Assembly: GCF_947366995.1 (NCBI RefSeq)
Contig: NZ_CANBCC010000034.1
Location: 1 to 42,063, forward strand
Source of the DNA: an uncultured Aquabacterium sp.
GTDB taxonomy: Bacteria > Pseudomonadota > Gammaproteobacteria > Burkholderiales > Burkholderiaceae_C
Reading direction: 5' to 3'
Length of the DNA: 42,063 nt
Part shown: piece by piece, positions 26,728 to 37,327 of the stretch
Position numbering within the stretch: position 1 is the stretch's first letter
How the letters are laid out: each line of letters starts with the position of its first letter
Made by a program: the position numbers and the translations under genes
Notes under the pieces: generated by a model
What the model was told of the DNA's origin: nothing
Databases searched by the model: none
Seen by the model: the letters and a program-made list of their open reading frames with translations, nothing else

Positions 26728-29577
26728 TCAGGGCTTCGGGCGAGCGTCCTTGAAATCCCCGGCCCAACCCATCACGAAGTCGGACGGCTTCAAGTAACGC
26801 CGCAATGCCGCATTCACCTGGTCGAGCGTCAAGGCTTCGAGTTGCGCATCCACCCGCGCGGCCACATCAAATCCGCGAGAGAGATACAGGTTGGACGCCA
26901 ATGCGGCCGACAGGCGCGCATCCTGGGCACGTGCGAGGCGACGGAAATTCAGCAAGCCGCGCTTGCCGGCCTCGAATTCGGCCTGCGTGAAGCCTTGCGC
27001 CAGGGCCCGCTTCAGTTCTTCGCGGAAAGCCGCCTCCACCTTGTCGCGATTCTGCGGCGCGAAGATGGCGGCAGCGGTCCATTCCGAATGGCGCTCCAGC
27101 GGGTTCCATTGCACCGCGCTGTAGACGTTGTACGACAGGCCATCCTTTTCGCGGATGCGGTTCCACAGCCGAGAATCGCCACCCGAGCCGAGCAGGTGAT
27201 TGGCCAGCATGAAGGCCGGGTAATCCGCATCGGTATCCTGAAGCGGCACGGGCAGCAGCACGGACATGGCGGCATTCTGCTTGTCGGGCGTGGCAATTTT
27301 CAGGTTGGCGGCCGGCAGGGGCACCAGTGGATCGGGCACGCGCTCGAACGGTTCTGTGCCACGCCAGTCCCCGAATCCTTCTGCGAGCGCCTGCGACACC
27401 GCCTGCGCGTCAAAATCCCCCACCGCAGCAAATTGCGCGTGGCTGGCCGACACAAAGCGCGCATGGAAATCCCGGACACGCTGGAGCGCCAGTTCACGCC
27501 ACCAGCTTTCGGTTTCGGCAAACGTCGGCGCATACCGGACGTCGCCCTTGGGATAAGGGTTGCCGTGGCGCGCCAGGGCCTCCTGCAACAGCGCTTCGGG
27601 CTCCTTGCGCTGTTCGGCGACCGAAGCCAGCGCCTGGCGACGCACCTCTTCCAGCGAAGATGCAGGCAGGGACGGGCGACGCAAAGCCTGCGACACCAGC
27701 CTCACCAGTTCGGGGAGGTGCTCGCGACGGGTCGACATGCTGACCTGGATCTGCCCGGGCCCGGCCGCGAAACCGACCTCAGCCTGCAGGGCATCGAGCC
27801 GGTCCTGGAACTGCTGGCGGCTCAGTTCGGCAGTGCCCTTGTCGAGCAAGGCCGCCAGCGCCTCGGGTGTGACATCCCAGTCGCGCAGCGTGTCGGCCGT
27901 GCCGAAGCGCAGCGTCAGGTTCGCCTTGACCGCCTGCCCCCGGGTCGACTTGGGCAGCAGGGCCACTTTCATGCCAGAAGGCAGCGTGGACCGCTGCGTG
28001 CGGGCATTGATGTTGGCCGGGCTGGCATCAAAGGCTTCTGCCTGGGCCTCGGCGACCTGCGGTTTGAAGCTTCGCAACTCGCGGGCCACGTCGACCGCAA
28101 CCGGTTGCGGCGCCCGCTCGGGCGAGGCGGTCGGGTGGTACTCGCCCAGCGTCCGGTTGGACGTGAGGAACACGCTGCGCGCCACACGCTGCACGTCGTC
28201 CAGCGAGATGGCCTTCACCCGGTCGCGCGTCAGGAAGAACAAGCGCCAGTCGCCCTGGGCCACCGCCTCGGACAGGGCCACGCCGACGTGCTGCGGGTCG
28301 GAGAAGCCGGCATCCCAGGCCTTGAGCCACTTGGCGCGGGCACGGGCCAGCTCTTCGGCGGTGACGGGTTGCGACTGGAAGGACTCGACCGCCTGCGTCA
28401 GTGCGGTACGTGCCGCGGCGACGTCCTGCTCGGGGCCCAGTTGCGCGCCCAGCAGCATGAAGCCAGGGTCCTTCAGCCCTTCGGAGAACGCGAACACGCC
28501 GGCGGCCAGCTGTTGTTCGGTCAGTGCGCGGTGCAGCCGGCCGGAGGGGGTGTCACCCAGGATGATGGACAGCAGCTCGATGGCAGCGTAGTCGGCATGC
28601 GCGCCCGGCATGACGTGGTAGCCGGCGTACACCAGCGGCACGCCGCCAACGCGCCGCAGGGTGACCGCCCGCTCGCCATCCTGTACCGGATCCAGCGTGT
28701 AGTCGCTGAGCAGCGTGCGTGTGGGCTTCGGGATGCGACCGAAGGACGCCTGCACCCACCCCAGCACCTTGGCCGGATCAAATTTGCCCGAGACGATGAG
28801 CGTGGCGTTGTCCGGCTGGTAATGGCGGCGGTAGAACGCCTGCAGCTGCCCGATGTCGACGCCCTCGACGTCGGTGCGGGCGCCGATGGTGGACTTGCCG
28901 TAGTTGTGCCACTGGTACATGGTGGCCAGCGTCTTCTCGAACAGGATGCGGCTGGGGTTGTTCTCCCCCATCTCCATCTCGTTGCGCACCACGGTCATCT
29001 CGCTATCGAGGTCCTTGCGCGCAATGAAGCTGTTGACCATCGCATCAGCCTGCCAGTCCAGGTACCAGCGCAGGTTGTCGTCGTTGGCCGAGAAGCTGGC
29101 GAAGTAGTTCGTGCGGTCGAACCAGGTGCTGCCATTGGCCCGGAAGCCGCGCTTGTTGAACTCGCTCCAGACCTGCGGATGCCGCGGCGTGCCCTTGAAC
29201 AGCATGTGCTCGAGCAGGTGCGCCATGCCCGTTTCGCCGTAGTTCTCGTGGCGCGATCCGACCCGGTAGGTCATGTTGACCGTGGTGGTGGGCTTGGATG
29301 CGTCGGGGATCAGCAGGACCTGCAGGCCGTTGGCGAGCCGGTAGGCCGAGATGCCCTCGACCTGGGCCTCCAGCACCGGTGCCCCGGACCGGGACGCTGC
29401 CGCGCCACGGGCCGGGGCCGCCTGAACGTTGACCGGCTGCAGCGCACTCAGCACCAGGCAAGCGGCCATCGCCACGGCAGTCAGGCTGCGGCGACGGCGC
29501 GGCACCGACGGGGAGGCAGGCTGCCGGGCAGCGGAACAGATCAGGGAGGCAGGCAGAAGGCGATCAGAAAGCAACAT
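26728..29577 (-). CDS. M16 family zinc metallopeptidase, two-domain (pitrilysin/PqqL type)
   Basis: This is a 949-residue secreted zinc peptidase. An N-terminal signal region (basic RRRRSLTAVAMAACLVLSAL) leads to the first M16 domain with the inverted zinc motif HLLEH (120-124) and its third ligand Glu200 in VVRNEMEMGENNP, the usual spacing of about 76 residues. The second domain (about 480-940) has no HxxEH, as is normal for the inactive half of the clamshell. Members digest peptides in the periplasm; the substrate here is not known. The ATG at 29577 has no clear ribosome site. The gene is divergent from the HlyD/ABC operon and shares its terminator with the H-NS-like gene. Confidence 0.92.
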   Translation of the reverse strand: MLLSDRLLPASLICSAARQPASPSVPRRRRSLTAVAMAACLVLSALQPVNVQAAPARGAAASRSGAPVLEAQVEGISAYRLANGLQVLLIPDASKPTTTVNMTYRVGSRHENYGETGMAHLLEHMLFKGTPRHPQVWSEFNKRGFRANGSTWFDRTNYFASFSANDDNLRWYLDWQADAMVNSFIARKDLDSEMTVVRNEMEMGENNPSRILFEKTLATMYQWHNYGKSTIGARTDVEGVDIGQLQAFYRRHYQPDNATLIVSGKFDPAKVLGWVQASFGRIPKPTRTLLSDYTLDPVQDGERAVTLRRVGGVPLVYAGYHVMPGAHADYAAIELLSIILGDTPSGRLHRALTEQQLAAGVFAFSEGLKDPGFMLLGAQLGPEQDVAAARTALTQAVESFQSQPVTAEELARARAKWLKAWDAGFSDPQHVGVALSEAVAQGDWRLFFLTRDRVKAISLDDVQRVARSVFLTSNRTLGEYHPTASPERAPQPVAVDVARELRSFKPQVAEAQAEAFDASPANINARTQRSTLPSGMKVALLPKSTRGQAVKANLTLRFGTADTLRDWDVTPEALAALLDKGTAELSRQQFQDRLDALQAEVGFAAGPGQIQVSMSTRREHLPELVRLVSQALRRPSLPASSLEEVRRQALASVAEQRKEPEALLQEALARHGNPYPKGDVRYAPTFAETESWWRELALQRVRDFHARFVSASHAQFAAVGDFDAQAVSQALAEGFGDWRGTEPFERVPDPLVPLPAANLKIATPDKQNAAMSVLLPVPLQDTDADYPAFMLANHLLGSGGDSRLWNRIREKDGLSYNVYSAVQWNPLERHSEWTAAAIFAPQNRDKVEAAFREELKRALAQGFTQAEFEAGKRGLLNFRRLARAQDARLSAALASNLYLSRGFDVAARVDAQLEALTLDQVNAALRRYLKPSDFVMGWAGDFKDARPKP

Positions 29578-29742
29578 CGTGTCAACGCAACGCGTCTGGC
29601 CGACCAGAGGCCATCGTCAGTGAGTATCGCGGATGGGCCAAAGGTTCCGCCCAGCGGGGTCAAGCCGACCTTGCGTGGTGTCATGGGCAAGGACGCACGA
29701 CCGTGCTAAAAAACGCACAAACCCTCATCCCACCACAACACC

Positions 29743-30870
29743 ATGAGCAGTTCGCAGCCCCCTCGCTCCCGCCTTCGCTTTCTTGCCATGGCCGCGGCCG
29801 CCGTGGCAGCGATCGGCGGGTATCTGGGCTGGCAGCATCTGCAGCCAGAACCGCTGCCCGCGGGCATAGCCGGTGGCAATGGCCGGCTGGAGGGCACGGA
29901 AATCGACGTGGCGGCCCGCACGGGGGGCCGCGTGAAGACGGTGCTGGTGCAGGAAGGCGACGACGTCGAAGCAGGCCAGGCCGTGGCCGAGATGGACACC
30001 GACACACTGCAGGCCGATCTGCGCCGCGCTCAGGCGCAGCTGGCGCAAAGCCGACAGGCCGCGGAAACCGCCGAGGCCTTGCAGGAACAGCGCCAGCAGG
30101 CGATCGCCACAGCAGAAGCCGTGGTGGGGCAACGTCAGGCAGAAGTGTCGCTTGCGGCCCGGCAGCTGGAGCGCGCGCGCGAGCTGGTGGCCAAGGGCTT
30201 TCTGCCCCCCCAGCAACTGGACCAGGCCCAGGCCGCGCACGAGGGCGCCAGGGCCGCGTTGGGCGCGGCGCGCTCGCAGGTGGCCGAAGCGCGTGCGGCG
30301 CTGACCACGCTGCGCTCGCAGCGGGCTGAGGCGGGCTCGGCCATCGAGGCCGCCAAGGCTGCCGAGGCCCGCGTGCAGGCCGATCTGGCCGACACGGTGC
30401 TGCGGGCACCGCGCGGGGGGCGCGTACAGGTCAAGGCTGCCCAGCCGGGCGAGGTGCTCGGCGGCGGCGCGCGGGTGCTGTCGCTGGTCGATCTCAGCGA
30501 CGTCTACATGACCTTCTTCCTTCCGGAGGCGGCGGCAGGCCGCCTGGCCCTGGGCGCTGAAGCGCGGCTCGTTCTGGACGCGGCGCCACAGTACGTCATT
30601 CCCGCGTCGGTGTCGTATGTGGCCAGCGTTGCGCAGTTCACGCCCAAGACGGTCGAGACCCATGACGAGCGGCAGAAGCTGGTCTTCAAGGTACGCGCCC
30701 GCATTGACCCGGCGCTGCTGGTGCGCTACCGCAACCAGGTGAAGACCGGCATGCCCGGCATGGCCTATGTGCGGGTGGACAGCCAGACGCCGTGGCCCGC
30801 CCGGCTCGCGGTGGCCCTGCCGCCCGAGCGCACCCCGGCCCTGCCTGCATCATCGGCCAGTCAGCCCTGA
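29743..30870 (+). CDS. HlyD family periplasmic adaptor (YhiI/YbhG-like)
   Basis: This 375-residue membrane-fusion protein has one N-terminal membrane anchor (about 12-30), a lipoyl-type half motif (GRLEGTEIDVAARTGGRV), a long Ala/Gln/Glu-rich coiled-coil hairpin (about 85-210) and a second lipoyl half (LRAPRGGRVQVKAAQPGEV) leading into the beta barrel. Homologues YhiI and YbhG pair with ABC exporters in E. coli. Here it is the first of four genes. The next start lies nine bases after its stop, so it very likely works with the RbbA-like ATPase. An outer-membrane partner is not encoded nearby. Confidence 0.92.
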   Translation: MSSSQPPRSRLRFLAMAAAAVAAIGGYLGWQHLQPEPLPAGIAGGNGRLEGTEIDVAARTGGRVKTVLVQEGDDVEAGQAVAEMDTDTLQADLRRAQAQLAQSRQAAETAEALQEQRQQAIATAEAVVGQRQAEVSLAARQLERARELVAKGFLPPQQLDQAQAAHEGARAALGAARSQVAEARAALTTLRSQRAEAGSAIEAAKAAEARVQADLADTVLRAPRGGRVQVKAAQPGEVLGGGARVLSLVDLSDVYMTFFLPEAAAGRLALGAEARLVLDAAPQYVIPASVSYVASVAQFTPKTVETHDERQKLVFKVRARIDPALLVRYRNQVKTGMPGMAYVRVDSQTPWPARLAVALPPERTPALPASSASQP

Positions 30871-30879
30871 GGCCGCGCC

Positions 30880-33669
30880 GTGCAGAAAAGGCCGCCGGAC
30901 CAGGTCGTCGCGCGCTTCGAGCAGGTCAGCTACCACCATGGCAAGACGGCCGCGCTGCAGGACATCGACCTTTCGCTGCCAGCCGGTTGCACAGTCGCCC
31001 TGATCGGGCCGGACGGCGTGGGCAAGTCCACCCTCCTGGCCTTGCTGGCCGGCGCGCGCCGCATTCAGCAGGGGCGCGTGACGGTGCTGGGCGGCGACAT
31101 GGCGAGCGCGCGCGTGCGCCACAGCCGCTGTCCGCAGATCGCCTACATGCCCCAGGGTCTGGGCCGCAACCTCTACCCCACCCTGTCGGTACAGGAGAAC
31201 GTCGACTTCTTCGGTCGGCTCTTCGGGCATGGCGCGCACGAACGCCAACGTCGCATCGCCGAGCTGCTGGCCGCCACCGGGCTGGCGCCCTTTGCCGACC
31301 GGCCGGCCGGCAAGCTCTCGGGCGGGATGAAGCAGAAGCTGGGGCTGTGCTGCGCCCTCATCCACGACCCGGACCTGCTGGTGCTCGACGAGCCCACCAC
31401 GGGCGTGGACCCGCTGTCACGCCGGCAGTTCTGGGAGCTGATCGACCACATCCGCGGCCGGCGGCCGGGCATGAGCGTGATCGTGGCCACGGCCTACATG
31501 GAAGAAGCCGAGCGCTTCGACCACCTCGTGGCCATGGACGCCGGGCGCGTGCTCGCCGAGGGCACCCCGGCGGAAATCCTGGCCCGCACAGGCACCACCG
31601 GGCTTGAGCAGGCCTTCCTGGCCCTGCTGCCTGACGCGCGGCGCGGTGACCATCGCGCCCTCACGGTGCCGCCGCTGCGCGGCGACCACCGCGACATCGC
31701 GATCGAAGCGGAAGACCTGACCTGCCGCTTCGGCGACTTCACCGCGGTCGACCGCGTGAGCTTCCGCATCCGGCAGGGCGAGATCTTCGGCTTCCTGGGC
31801 TCGAACGGTTGCGGCAAGAGCACCACGATGAAGATGCTCACCGGCCTGCTGCCCGCCACCGAGGGGCGCGCGGCGCTGTTCGGCCGCCCGGTGAACGCCA
31901 ACGACCTGAACGTGCGTCGCCGCGTGGGCTACATGTCGCAGGGCTTCTCGCTGTACGGCGAGCTGACCGTGCGCCAGAACCTCGATCTGCACGCACGGCT
32001 CTTCCATGTGCCGGCCGACGCCCGCGAAGCGCGGATCGACGAGATGCTGACGCGCTTCGGCCTGCACGACGTGGCCGATGCCCTGCCCGCCGCGCTGCCC
32101 CTGGGCGTGCGGCAACGGCTGTCGCTGGCCGTGGCGGTGGTGCACAAGCCCGACATGCTCATCCTGGACGAGCCGACCTCGGGCGTGGACCCTGTGGCGC
32201 GCGATGCGTTCTGGGCGCTGATGGTCGAGCTCTCGCGTCGGGATGGCGTGACGCTGTTCATCTCCACGCATTTCATGAACGAGGCGCAGCGGTGCGACCG
32301 CATCTCGCTGATGCACGCCGGGCGGGTGCTGGCCAGCGGCACGCCGGATGAGCTGACCGCCAGCAAAGGGCGAGACAGGCTGGAAGACGCCTTCATCGAC
32401 TACCTGCTGGAGGCGCAGGGCGGTGCGGACACGGCGGACGCGCCACCTCCTGCAACCGCTGCGTCCGCGACGCCCGCCGCACCCGCGTCAGAAGCGCCCG
32501 CGGCAGAACTGCCAGCCCGGCCACCGGCGCCCGCCCCCCGCACCCGCGGCTGGAGCCTGGCTCGCATGATGAGCTTCGCCCACCGCGAATCACTCGAACT
32601 GCGCCGCGACCCCATCCGCCTCACGCTGGCCCTGCTGGGTACCGTGCTGCTGATGATCATCATGGGCTACGGCATCAGCATGGACGTGCAGGACCTGCGC
32701 TACGCCGTGCTCGACCGCGACCAGACGCCGGCCAGCCGTGACTACACGCTGAACTTCTCGGGCTCGCCGTGGTTCATCGAGCAGCCCCCGCTTCAGAACG
32801 ACGCCGACCTCGACCGCCGCCTGCGCAACGGCGAGATCAGCGTGGCCCTCGAGATCCCGCCCGGTTTTGCACGCGATGTCTCACGCGGCCGCCCCGTGGC
32901 CATCGGCGTGTGGATCGACGGCGCCATGCCGCAGCGCGCCGAGACCATCTCCGGCTATGTGCAGGGGCTGCACACGGGCTACCTCGCTGAACAGGCCCGG
33001 CTGCGCGGCATGGACACCACGCCGGCCGCGCAAGTCGAGGTGCGCTACCGCTACAACCCCGAGGTGCGCAGCATCGTGGCCATGGTGCCCGCCGTGATCC
33101 CGATCCTGCTGATCTTCATCCCCGCCATGCTGGCGGCGCTGGCCGTGGTGCGCGAAAAGGAGATGGGCTCCATCGTCAACCTCTACGTCACCCCGGCCAC
33201 GCGGCTGGAGTTCCTGCTCGGCAAGCAACTGCCCTACATCGCCACGGGCATGGTCAACTTCCTGCTGATGACGGCCCTGGCCGTGACGGTGTTCGGCGTG
33301 CCGTTCAAGGGCAGCTTCTTCACACTCACGCTCGCCGCCCTGCTCTACGTCACCGCGGCCACCGGACTGGGGCTGTTCATGTCCTCGTTCACGGGCAGCC
33401 AGATCGCCGCCATCTTCGGCACCTCGCTGGCCACCATGCTGCCCGCCGTGCAGTTCTCCGGCCTGATCAACCCGGTGTCCTCGCTGGAAGGGCTGGCCTG
33501 GTGGATCGGCCACAGCTACCCCACCGGCCCCTTCCTCACCATCAGCCGCGGCACCTACAGCAAGGCGCTCGGTCTGGTCGACCTGTGGCCGTCCTTCCTG
33601 CCCTTGCTGGCCATCATCCCGGTGCTCACGGTCGCCACCGTGATGCTGCTCAAGAAGCAGGACACATGA
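30880..33669 (+). CDS. rbbA: RbbA-like ABC transporter: two ATPase domains fused to a permease
   Basis: This 929-residue fusion has NBD1 with Walker [10 protein letters not shown] (43-51), signature LSGGM (146-150) and VLDEP (168-172). NBD2 has Walker [10 protein letters not shown] (307-315) and ILDEP (428-432). An Ala/Pro-rich linker (about 512-555) leads to an ABC-2 type membrane domain (about 565-929). The ATP sites are asymmetric. NBD1 has Ala205 where the H-loop histidine belongs, while NBD2 keeps His464. NBD2 has LPLGV (406-410) where the signature should be, while NBD1's is canonical. Thus one composite site looks complete and the other degenerate. E. coli RbbA is described as ribosome-associated; relatives with YhiI and YhhJ look like exporters. 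The start is GTG; the stop overlaps the next gene as ATGA. Confidence 0.92.
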   Translation: MQKRPPDQVVARFEQVSYHHGKTAALQDIDLSLPAGCTVALIGPDGVGKSTLLALLAGARRIQQGRVTVLGGDMASARVRHSRCPQIAYMPQGLGRNLYPTLSVQENVDFFGRLFGHGAHERQRRIAELLAATGLAPFADRPAGKLSGGMKQKLGLCCALIHDPDLLVLDEPTTGVDPLSRRQFWELIDHIRGRRPGMSVIVATAYMEEAERFDHLVAMDAGRVLAEGTPAEILARTGTTGLEQAFLALLPDARRGDHRALTVPPLRGDHRDIAIEAEDLTCRFGDFTAVDRVSFRIRQGEIFGFLGSNGCGKSTTMKMLTGLLPATEGRAALFGRPVNANDLNVRRRVGYMSQGFSLYGELTVRQNLDLHARLFHVPADAREARIDEMLTRFGLHDVADALPAALPLGVRQRLSLAVAVVHKPDMLILDEPTSGVDPVARDAFWALMVELSRRDGVTLFISTHFMNEAQRCDRISLMHAGRVLASGTPDELTASKGRDRLEDAFIDYLLEAQGGADTADAPPPATAASATPAAPASEAPAAELPARPPAPAPRTRGWSLARMMSFAHRESLELRRDPIRLTLALLGTVLLMIIMGYGISMDVQDLRYAVLDRDQTPASRDYTLNFSGSPWFIEQPPLQNDADLDRRLRNGEISVALEIPPGFARDVSRGRPVAIGVWIDGAMPQRAETISGYVQGLHTGYLAEQARLRGMDTTPAAQVEVRYRYNPEVRSIVAMVPAVIPILLIFIPAMLAALAVVREKEMGSIVNLYVTPATRLEFLLGKQLPYIATGMVNFLLMTALAVTVFGVPFKGSFFTLTLAALLYVTAATGLGLFMSSFTGSQIAAIFGTSLATMLPAVQFSGLINPVSSLEGLAWWIGHSYPTGPFLTISRGTYSKALGLVDLWPSFLPLLAIIPVLTVATVMLLKKQDT

Positions 33670-34793
33670 GCAGCCTCGTCCACATCTGGCAACTGGGGCT
33701 GAAGGAACTGCGCAGCCTGTGGCGCGAGCGCCTGCTGCTGGCCTTCGTGCTGTGGGCCTTCACCGGCGCCATCTACACCGCCGCCAAAGGCGCCCCGGAC
33801 CGCCTGCATCGCGCGCCGCTGGCCGTGGTCGATGAAGACCGCACCCCGCTGTCCGGCCGCATCACGGAGGCCTTCTACCCGCCCACCTTCATGCCGCCGG
33901 CGCACATCGACCTGCGCGAGATGGATGCCGGCATGGACGCCGGCCGCTACACCTTCGTGCTCAACATCCCGCCCGGCTTTCAGCGCGACGTGCTGGCCGG
34001 CCGCAGCCCCGCAATCCAGCTCAATGTGGACGCCACACAGATGAGCCAGGCCTTTGTCGGCGCGGGCTACATCCAGAGCATCGCGCTGGGCGAGGTCAAC
34101 GAATACCTGCAGCGCGAACGCACCCAGTCCGTGCCCCCGGTAGACCTGGCAATGCGCGTGCGCTTCAACCCGTCGATGAACGACAGCTGGTTCATGGGCG
34201 TGATGGAGCTGATGAGCAACGTCACCATGCTGTCCATCATCCTGACCGGCGCCGCGCTCATCCGCGAGCGCGAGCACGGCACCATCGAACACCTGCTGGT
34301 GCTGCCGCTGCGCCCGATCGAGATCATGCTGGCCAAGGTCTGGTCCATGGCACTCGTGGTGCTGGTGGCCACGGCCGCGTCCTTGTACGTGATCGTGCAG
34401 GGCGCCCTCGGCATGCCGATCTCGGGCTCGGTGCCCCTGTTCCTGGTGGGCTGCGCGCTGCACCTGTTCGCCACCACCTCCATGGGCATCTACATGGGCA
34501 CGGTGGCCCGCTCGATGCCGCAGCTGGGCCTGTTGATGATCCTGGTGCTGCTGCCGCTGCAGATGCTCTCCGGCGGCCAGACCCCGCGTGAGAACATGCC
34601 CGACATCGTGGCCAACATCATGCTCGCTGCCCCCACCACCCACTTCGTGAGCCTGGCCCAGGCCATCCTGTACCGCGGCGCTGGGGTCACCATCGTCTGG
34701 CCCCAGCTGGCCGCCATCGCCGCCATCGGCACCGTGTTCTTTGCTGGCGCCCTGTGGCGCTTCCGCTCGGCCGTCAGCCGCATGCAGACCTGA
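33666..34793 (+). CDS. ABC-2 type transporter permease (YhhJ-like)
   Basis: This 375-residue permease of the ABC-2 family has an N-terminal membrane helix (about 20-40), a long extracytoplasmic loop (about 45-175) and five helices in the C-terminal half beginning at [31 protein letters not shown], a typical ABC-2 signature. It would pair with the membrane part of the RbbA-like protein. The ATGA overlap with the upstream stop fixes the start and shows coupling. The FtsH-like gene starts 17 bp downstream of its stop. The transported substrate is not deducible. Confidence 0.92.
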   Translation: MSSLVHIWQLGLKELRSLWRERLLLAFVLWAFTGAIYTAAKGAPDRLHRAPLAVVDEDRTPLSGRITEAFYPPTFMPPAHIDLREMDAGMDAGRYTFVLNIPPGFQRDVLAGRSPAIQLNVDATQMSQAFVGAGYIQSIALGEVNEYLQRERTQSVPPVDLAMRVRFNPSMNDSWFMGVMELMSNVTMLSIILTGAALIREREHGTIEHLLVLPLRPIEIMLAKVWSMALVVLVATAASLYVIVQGALGMPISGSVPLFLVGCALHLFATTSMGIYMGTVARSMPQLGLLMILVLLPLQMLSGGQTPRENMPDIVANIMLAAPTTHFVSLAQAILYRGAGVTIVWPQLAAIAAIGTVFFAGALWRFRSAVSRMQT

Positions 34794-34810
34794 ACCTCGC
34801 GCAGCCCCTC

Positions 34811-36685
34811 ATGCCCACCTCACCGCGCCCTCGCCCCACGCCGCCCTCTGGCGACACACCCCGCCCGCCCTTCTCCGGCCCCAACCTCTGGTACATCGTC
34901 ATGGCCCTGCTCGTGGCCCTGTGGGTGCGCGAGGTCTGGGTCGGCAGCACCCAGGTGCAGGCCATGCCCTACAGCGAGCTCATGGACCGCGTGAAGGCCG
35001 GCGAAGTGGCCAGCCTGCGCGTGTCGAGCAACCTCATCGAAGGCGAGCTGAAGAAGCCCCTGCCCGACGGCCGCCAGCGCTTTGTGGCGACCCGGGTGGA
35101 CCCGGCCCTGGCCGAAGCCCTGTCGCAGCACGGCGTGCGCGTCGAAGGCGTCATTGAAAGCACCTGGCTGCGCGACATCCTTTCGTGGGTGCTGCCGGTG
35201 CTGTTGCTGTTCGGGCTGTGGAACCTGCTGGCCAAACGCATGATGGGCGGCGGCGGCCTCGGCGGCATGATGGGCGTGGGCCGCAGCAAGGCCCGCGTGC
35301 ACGCCGAGCGCGACATCACGGTCACCTTCGACGACGTCGCCGGCGTGGACGAGGCCAAGGCCGAGCTGCGCGAATCCGTCGATTTCCTTAAGCACCCGCA
35401 GGCCTACGGCCGCCTGGGCGCCCGCATGCCCAAGGGCATCCTGCTGCTCGGCCCACCCGGCACGGGCAAGACGCTGCTGGCCCGCGCCATGGCCGGCGAG
35501 GCGGGCGTGCCCTTCTTCTCCATCAACGGCTCCGAGTTCGTCGAGATGTTCGTCGGCGTGGGCGCCGCCCGCGTGCGCGACCTGTTCGAGCAGGCCCGCG
35601 AAGCCGCGCCCGCCATCGTCTTCATCGACGAGCTCGATGCCCTGGGTAAGGCCCGTGGCGCCGGCATGCTGGGCGGTCACGACGAAAAGGAACAGACGCT
35701 CGACCAGCTGCTGGCCGAAATGGACGGCTTCGACCCGAGTGCCGGCGTCGTCATCCTGGGCGCCACCAACCGCCCCGAAGTGCTTGACCCCGCCCTGCTG
35801 CGCGCCGGCCGTTTCGATCGCCAGGTTCTGGTCGACCGCCCCGACCGCCAGGGCCGCATCGACATCCTGCGCGTGCACCTGCGCAAGGTGAAGCTCGGGG
35901 CGGACGTCGACCCGGACGCCATCGCCGCCCTCACCCCCGGCTTCGCGGGCGCCGACCTCGCCAACCTGGTCAACGAAGCGGCGCTGCTGGCCACCCGCCG
36001 CCAGGCCGAGGCGGTCGAAGCGCAGGATTTCACCGCCGCTGTCGAACGCATCGTGGCTGGCCTGGAAAAGCGCCAGCGCGTGCTCAACGAGCCCGAGCGC
36101 CGCACCGTGGCGTACCACGAGATGGGGCATGCCCTGCTCGCGCTGTCCCTGCCCGGCGCCGACCCGGTCCACAAGATCTCGATCATTCCGCGCGGCATCG
36201 GCGCGCTGGGCTACACCCTGCAGCGCCCCAGCGAAGACCGCTTCCTGCAGACGCGGCAGGAACTGCTCAACCGCATGGTGGTGCTGCTCGGTGGGCGCGC
36301 CGCCGAAGCCCTGGTGATGGGCGACATCTCCAGCGGCGCGGCCGACGACCTGCAGAAGGTGACGGAGATCGCGCGGGACATGGTGATGCGCCTGGGCATG
36401 TCATCTCAGCTGGGCCAGGTGGCCTACGAGCGGCCCCACCACGCCTTCCTGGGCCCGGCGGCCGATGGCATCGGCTCACCGCGTCAGCACAGCGAGGCCA
36501 CCGCCGAACAGATCGACACGGCGGTGCGCCAGCTGGTGGACGAGGCCTACCAGCGCGCCCGCGCCTTGCTGGATGCCCGCCGCGCGCTGCTCGATGAAGG
36601 GGCCGCGATGCTGCTGGCCCGCGAAACACTCACTGAGGCGGATCTGACGACACTGGCGCAGGCTGCGCGCGCGCTTCCCGCCTGA
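34811..36685 (+). CDS. FtsH-like membrane AAA+ zinc metalloprotease (paralogue in exporter operon)
   Basis: This 624-residue protein has the FtsH order: Pro-rich N-terminus (1-22), membrane helix (about 25-45), small periplasmic domain, second helix (about 122-140), AAA+ module with Walker A GPPGTGKT (214-221), Walker B ending FIDELDA and [16 protein letters not shown], then the peptidase domain with HEMGH (436-440) and the likely third zinc ligand in SSGAADDL (about Asp513). It lacks the long C-terminal tail of housekeeping FtsH. It is unlikely to be the main ftsH, which in related genomes lies beside rlmE and folP; this is inference. It follows the permease by 17 bp and would be the last gene of the export operon. 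Its 3' end overlaps the convergent gene by 56 bp. Confidence 0.9.
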   Translation: MPTSPRPRPTPPSGDTPRPPFSGPNLWYIVMALLVALWVREVWVGSTQVQAMPYSELMDRVKAGEVASLRVSSNLIEGELKKPLPDGRQRFVATRVDPALAEALSQHGVRVEGVIESTWLRDILSWVLPVLLLFGLWNLLAKRMMGGGGLGGMMGVGRSKARVHAERDITVTFDDVAGVDEAKAELRESVDFLKHPQAYGRLGARMPKGILLLGPPGTGKTLLARAMAGEAGVPFFSINGSEFVEMFVGVGAARVRDLFEQAREAAPAIVFIDELDALGKARGAGMLGGHDEKEQTLDQLLAEMDGFDPSAGVVILGATNRPEVLDPALLRAGRFDRQVLVDRPDRQGRIDILRVHLRKVKLGADVDPDAIAALTPGFAGADLANLVNEAALLATRRQAEAVEAQDFTAAVERIVAGLEKRQRVLNEPERRTVAYHEMGHALLALSLPGADPVHKISIIPRGIGALGYTLQRPSEDRFLQTRQELLNRMVVLLGGRAAEALVMGDISSGAADDLQKVTEIARDMVMRLGMSSQLGQVAYERPHHAFLGPAADGIGSPRQHSEATAEQIDTAVRQLVDEAYQRARALLDARRALLDEGAAMLLARETLTEADLTTLAQAARALPA

Positions 36686-37256
36686 ATTCCAGCCGCATCT
36701 TGCGCAGGTGGGCCTGGTAGCCCTCGGCATCACCATACTCCTTGAAGCGGTGATAGCGCCCATGCGCGCCCACGATGCGGCGCGCGTGCTTGATCGGGCA
36801 CCAGTACTGCTCGGTGCGCGCGGTCACCTCGGTCACCCAGGCCAGCAGCCCGTTGGCATAGGCGCAGTACTCGCAGTTGAGCTTTTCCAGGCTGTTAAGG
36901 TAGGCCAGCTTGTGCCGGTCGAAGCGGATGTAGTCGGCCCGTCGCACCTTCGGGATGCCGTACAGCGGGAAGCACACCGCATGGTAGATCGACACCAGCA
37001 CGTCGAGGATCACGAACGCCGGGAACACGCCGTAAATGAACGGCGCCGACAACCAGTTCTGCGGCCGGCTACCGGCCAGCCAGCGCAACAGCCCCATGCG
37101 CAGCTGGCGATGCCGCGCCTTCACGGCCGATTCGAACTCGATGCGGCGCCCTTTGAGCTCGAAGAACACCTGCTGCTCGCGCTCTTTCATCGCGTCGCGC
37201 AGCTCGTCTTCCAGCTTGGTGATCTGAGTGAGGATCTGTCGGATACGGTCGTCCAT
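36630..37256 (-). CDS. Uncharacterised membrane protein with CEYC and YWC cysteine motifs
   Basis: I do not recognise this 208-residue protein. An N-terminal charged coiled-coil region (about 1-45; KLEDELRDAMKEREQQ) is followed by one or two hydrophobic segments (about 70-105, LSAPFIYGVFPAFVILDVLVSIYHAVCFPLYG), then a basic, aromatic-rich part with CEYCAYANG and EQYWCPIKHARR. The three spaced cysteines with His could bind a metal or haem (inference). The C-terminal tail is Pro/Ser-rich and lies within the 56-bp overlap with the FtsH-like gene. The ATG has a weak ribosome site. It lies 71 bp downstream of the glycine-zipper lipoprotein gene on the same strand. Confidence 0.75.
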   Translation of the reverse strand: MDDRIRQILTQITKLEDELRDAMKEREQQVFFELKGRRIEFESAVKARHRQLRMGLLRWLAGSRPQNWLSAPFIYGVFPAFVILDVLVSIYHAVCFPLYGIPKVRRADYIRFDRHKLAYLNSLEKLNCEYCAYANGLLAWVTEVTARTEQYWCPIKHARRIVGAHGRYHRFKEYGDAEGYQAHLRKMRLEFRREARAQPAPVSSDPPQ

Positions 37257-37327
37257 GTGCTGACTGCTGGCTGGCCATCAACACCGCGGCGCGCACGGCC
37301 ACCGCGCGCCGCGCCGATCCACCCGAC

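Noticed and set aside
26842-29709. Long plus-strand open frame opposite the M16 peptidase
   Set aside because: Composition is typical of antisense frames (His, Arg, Gln, Leu), with no family motif; the minus-strand gene has HLLEH and the third zinc ligand.
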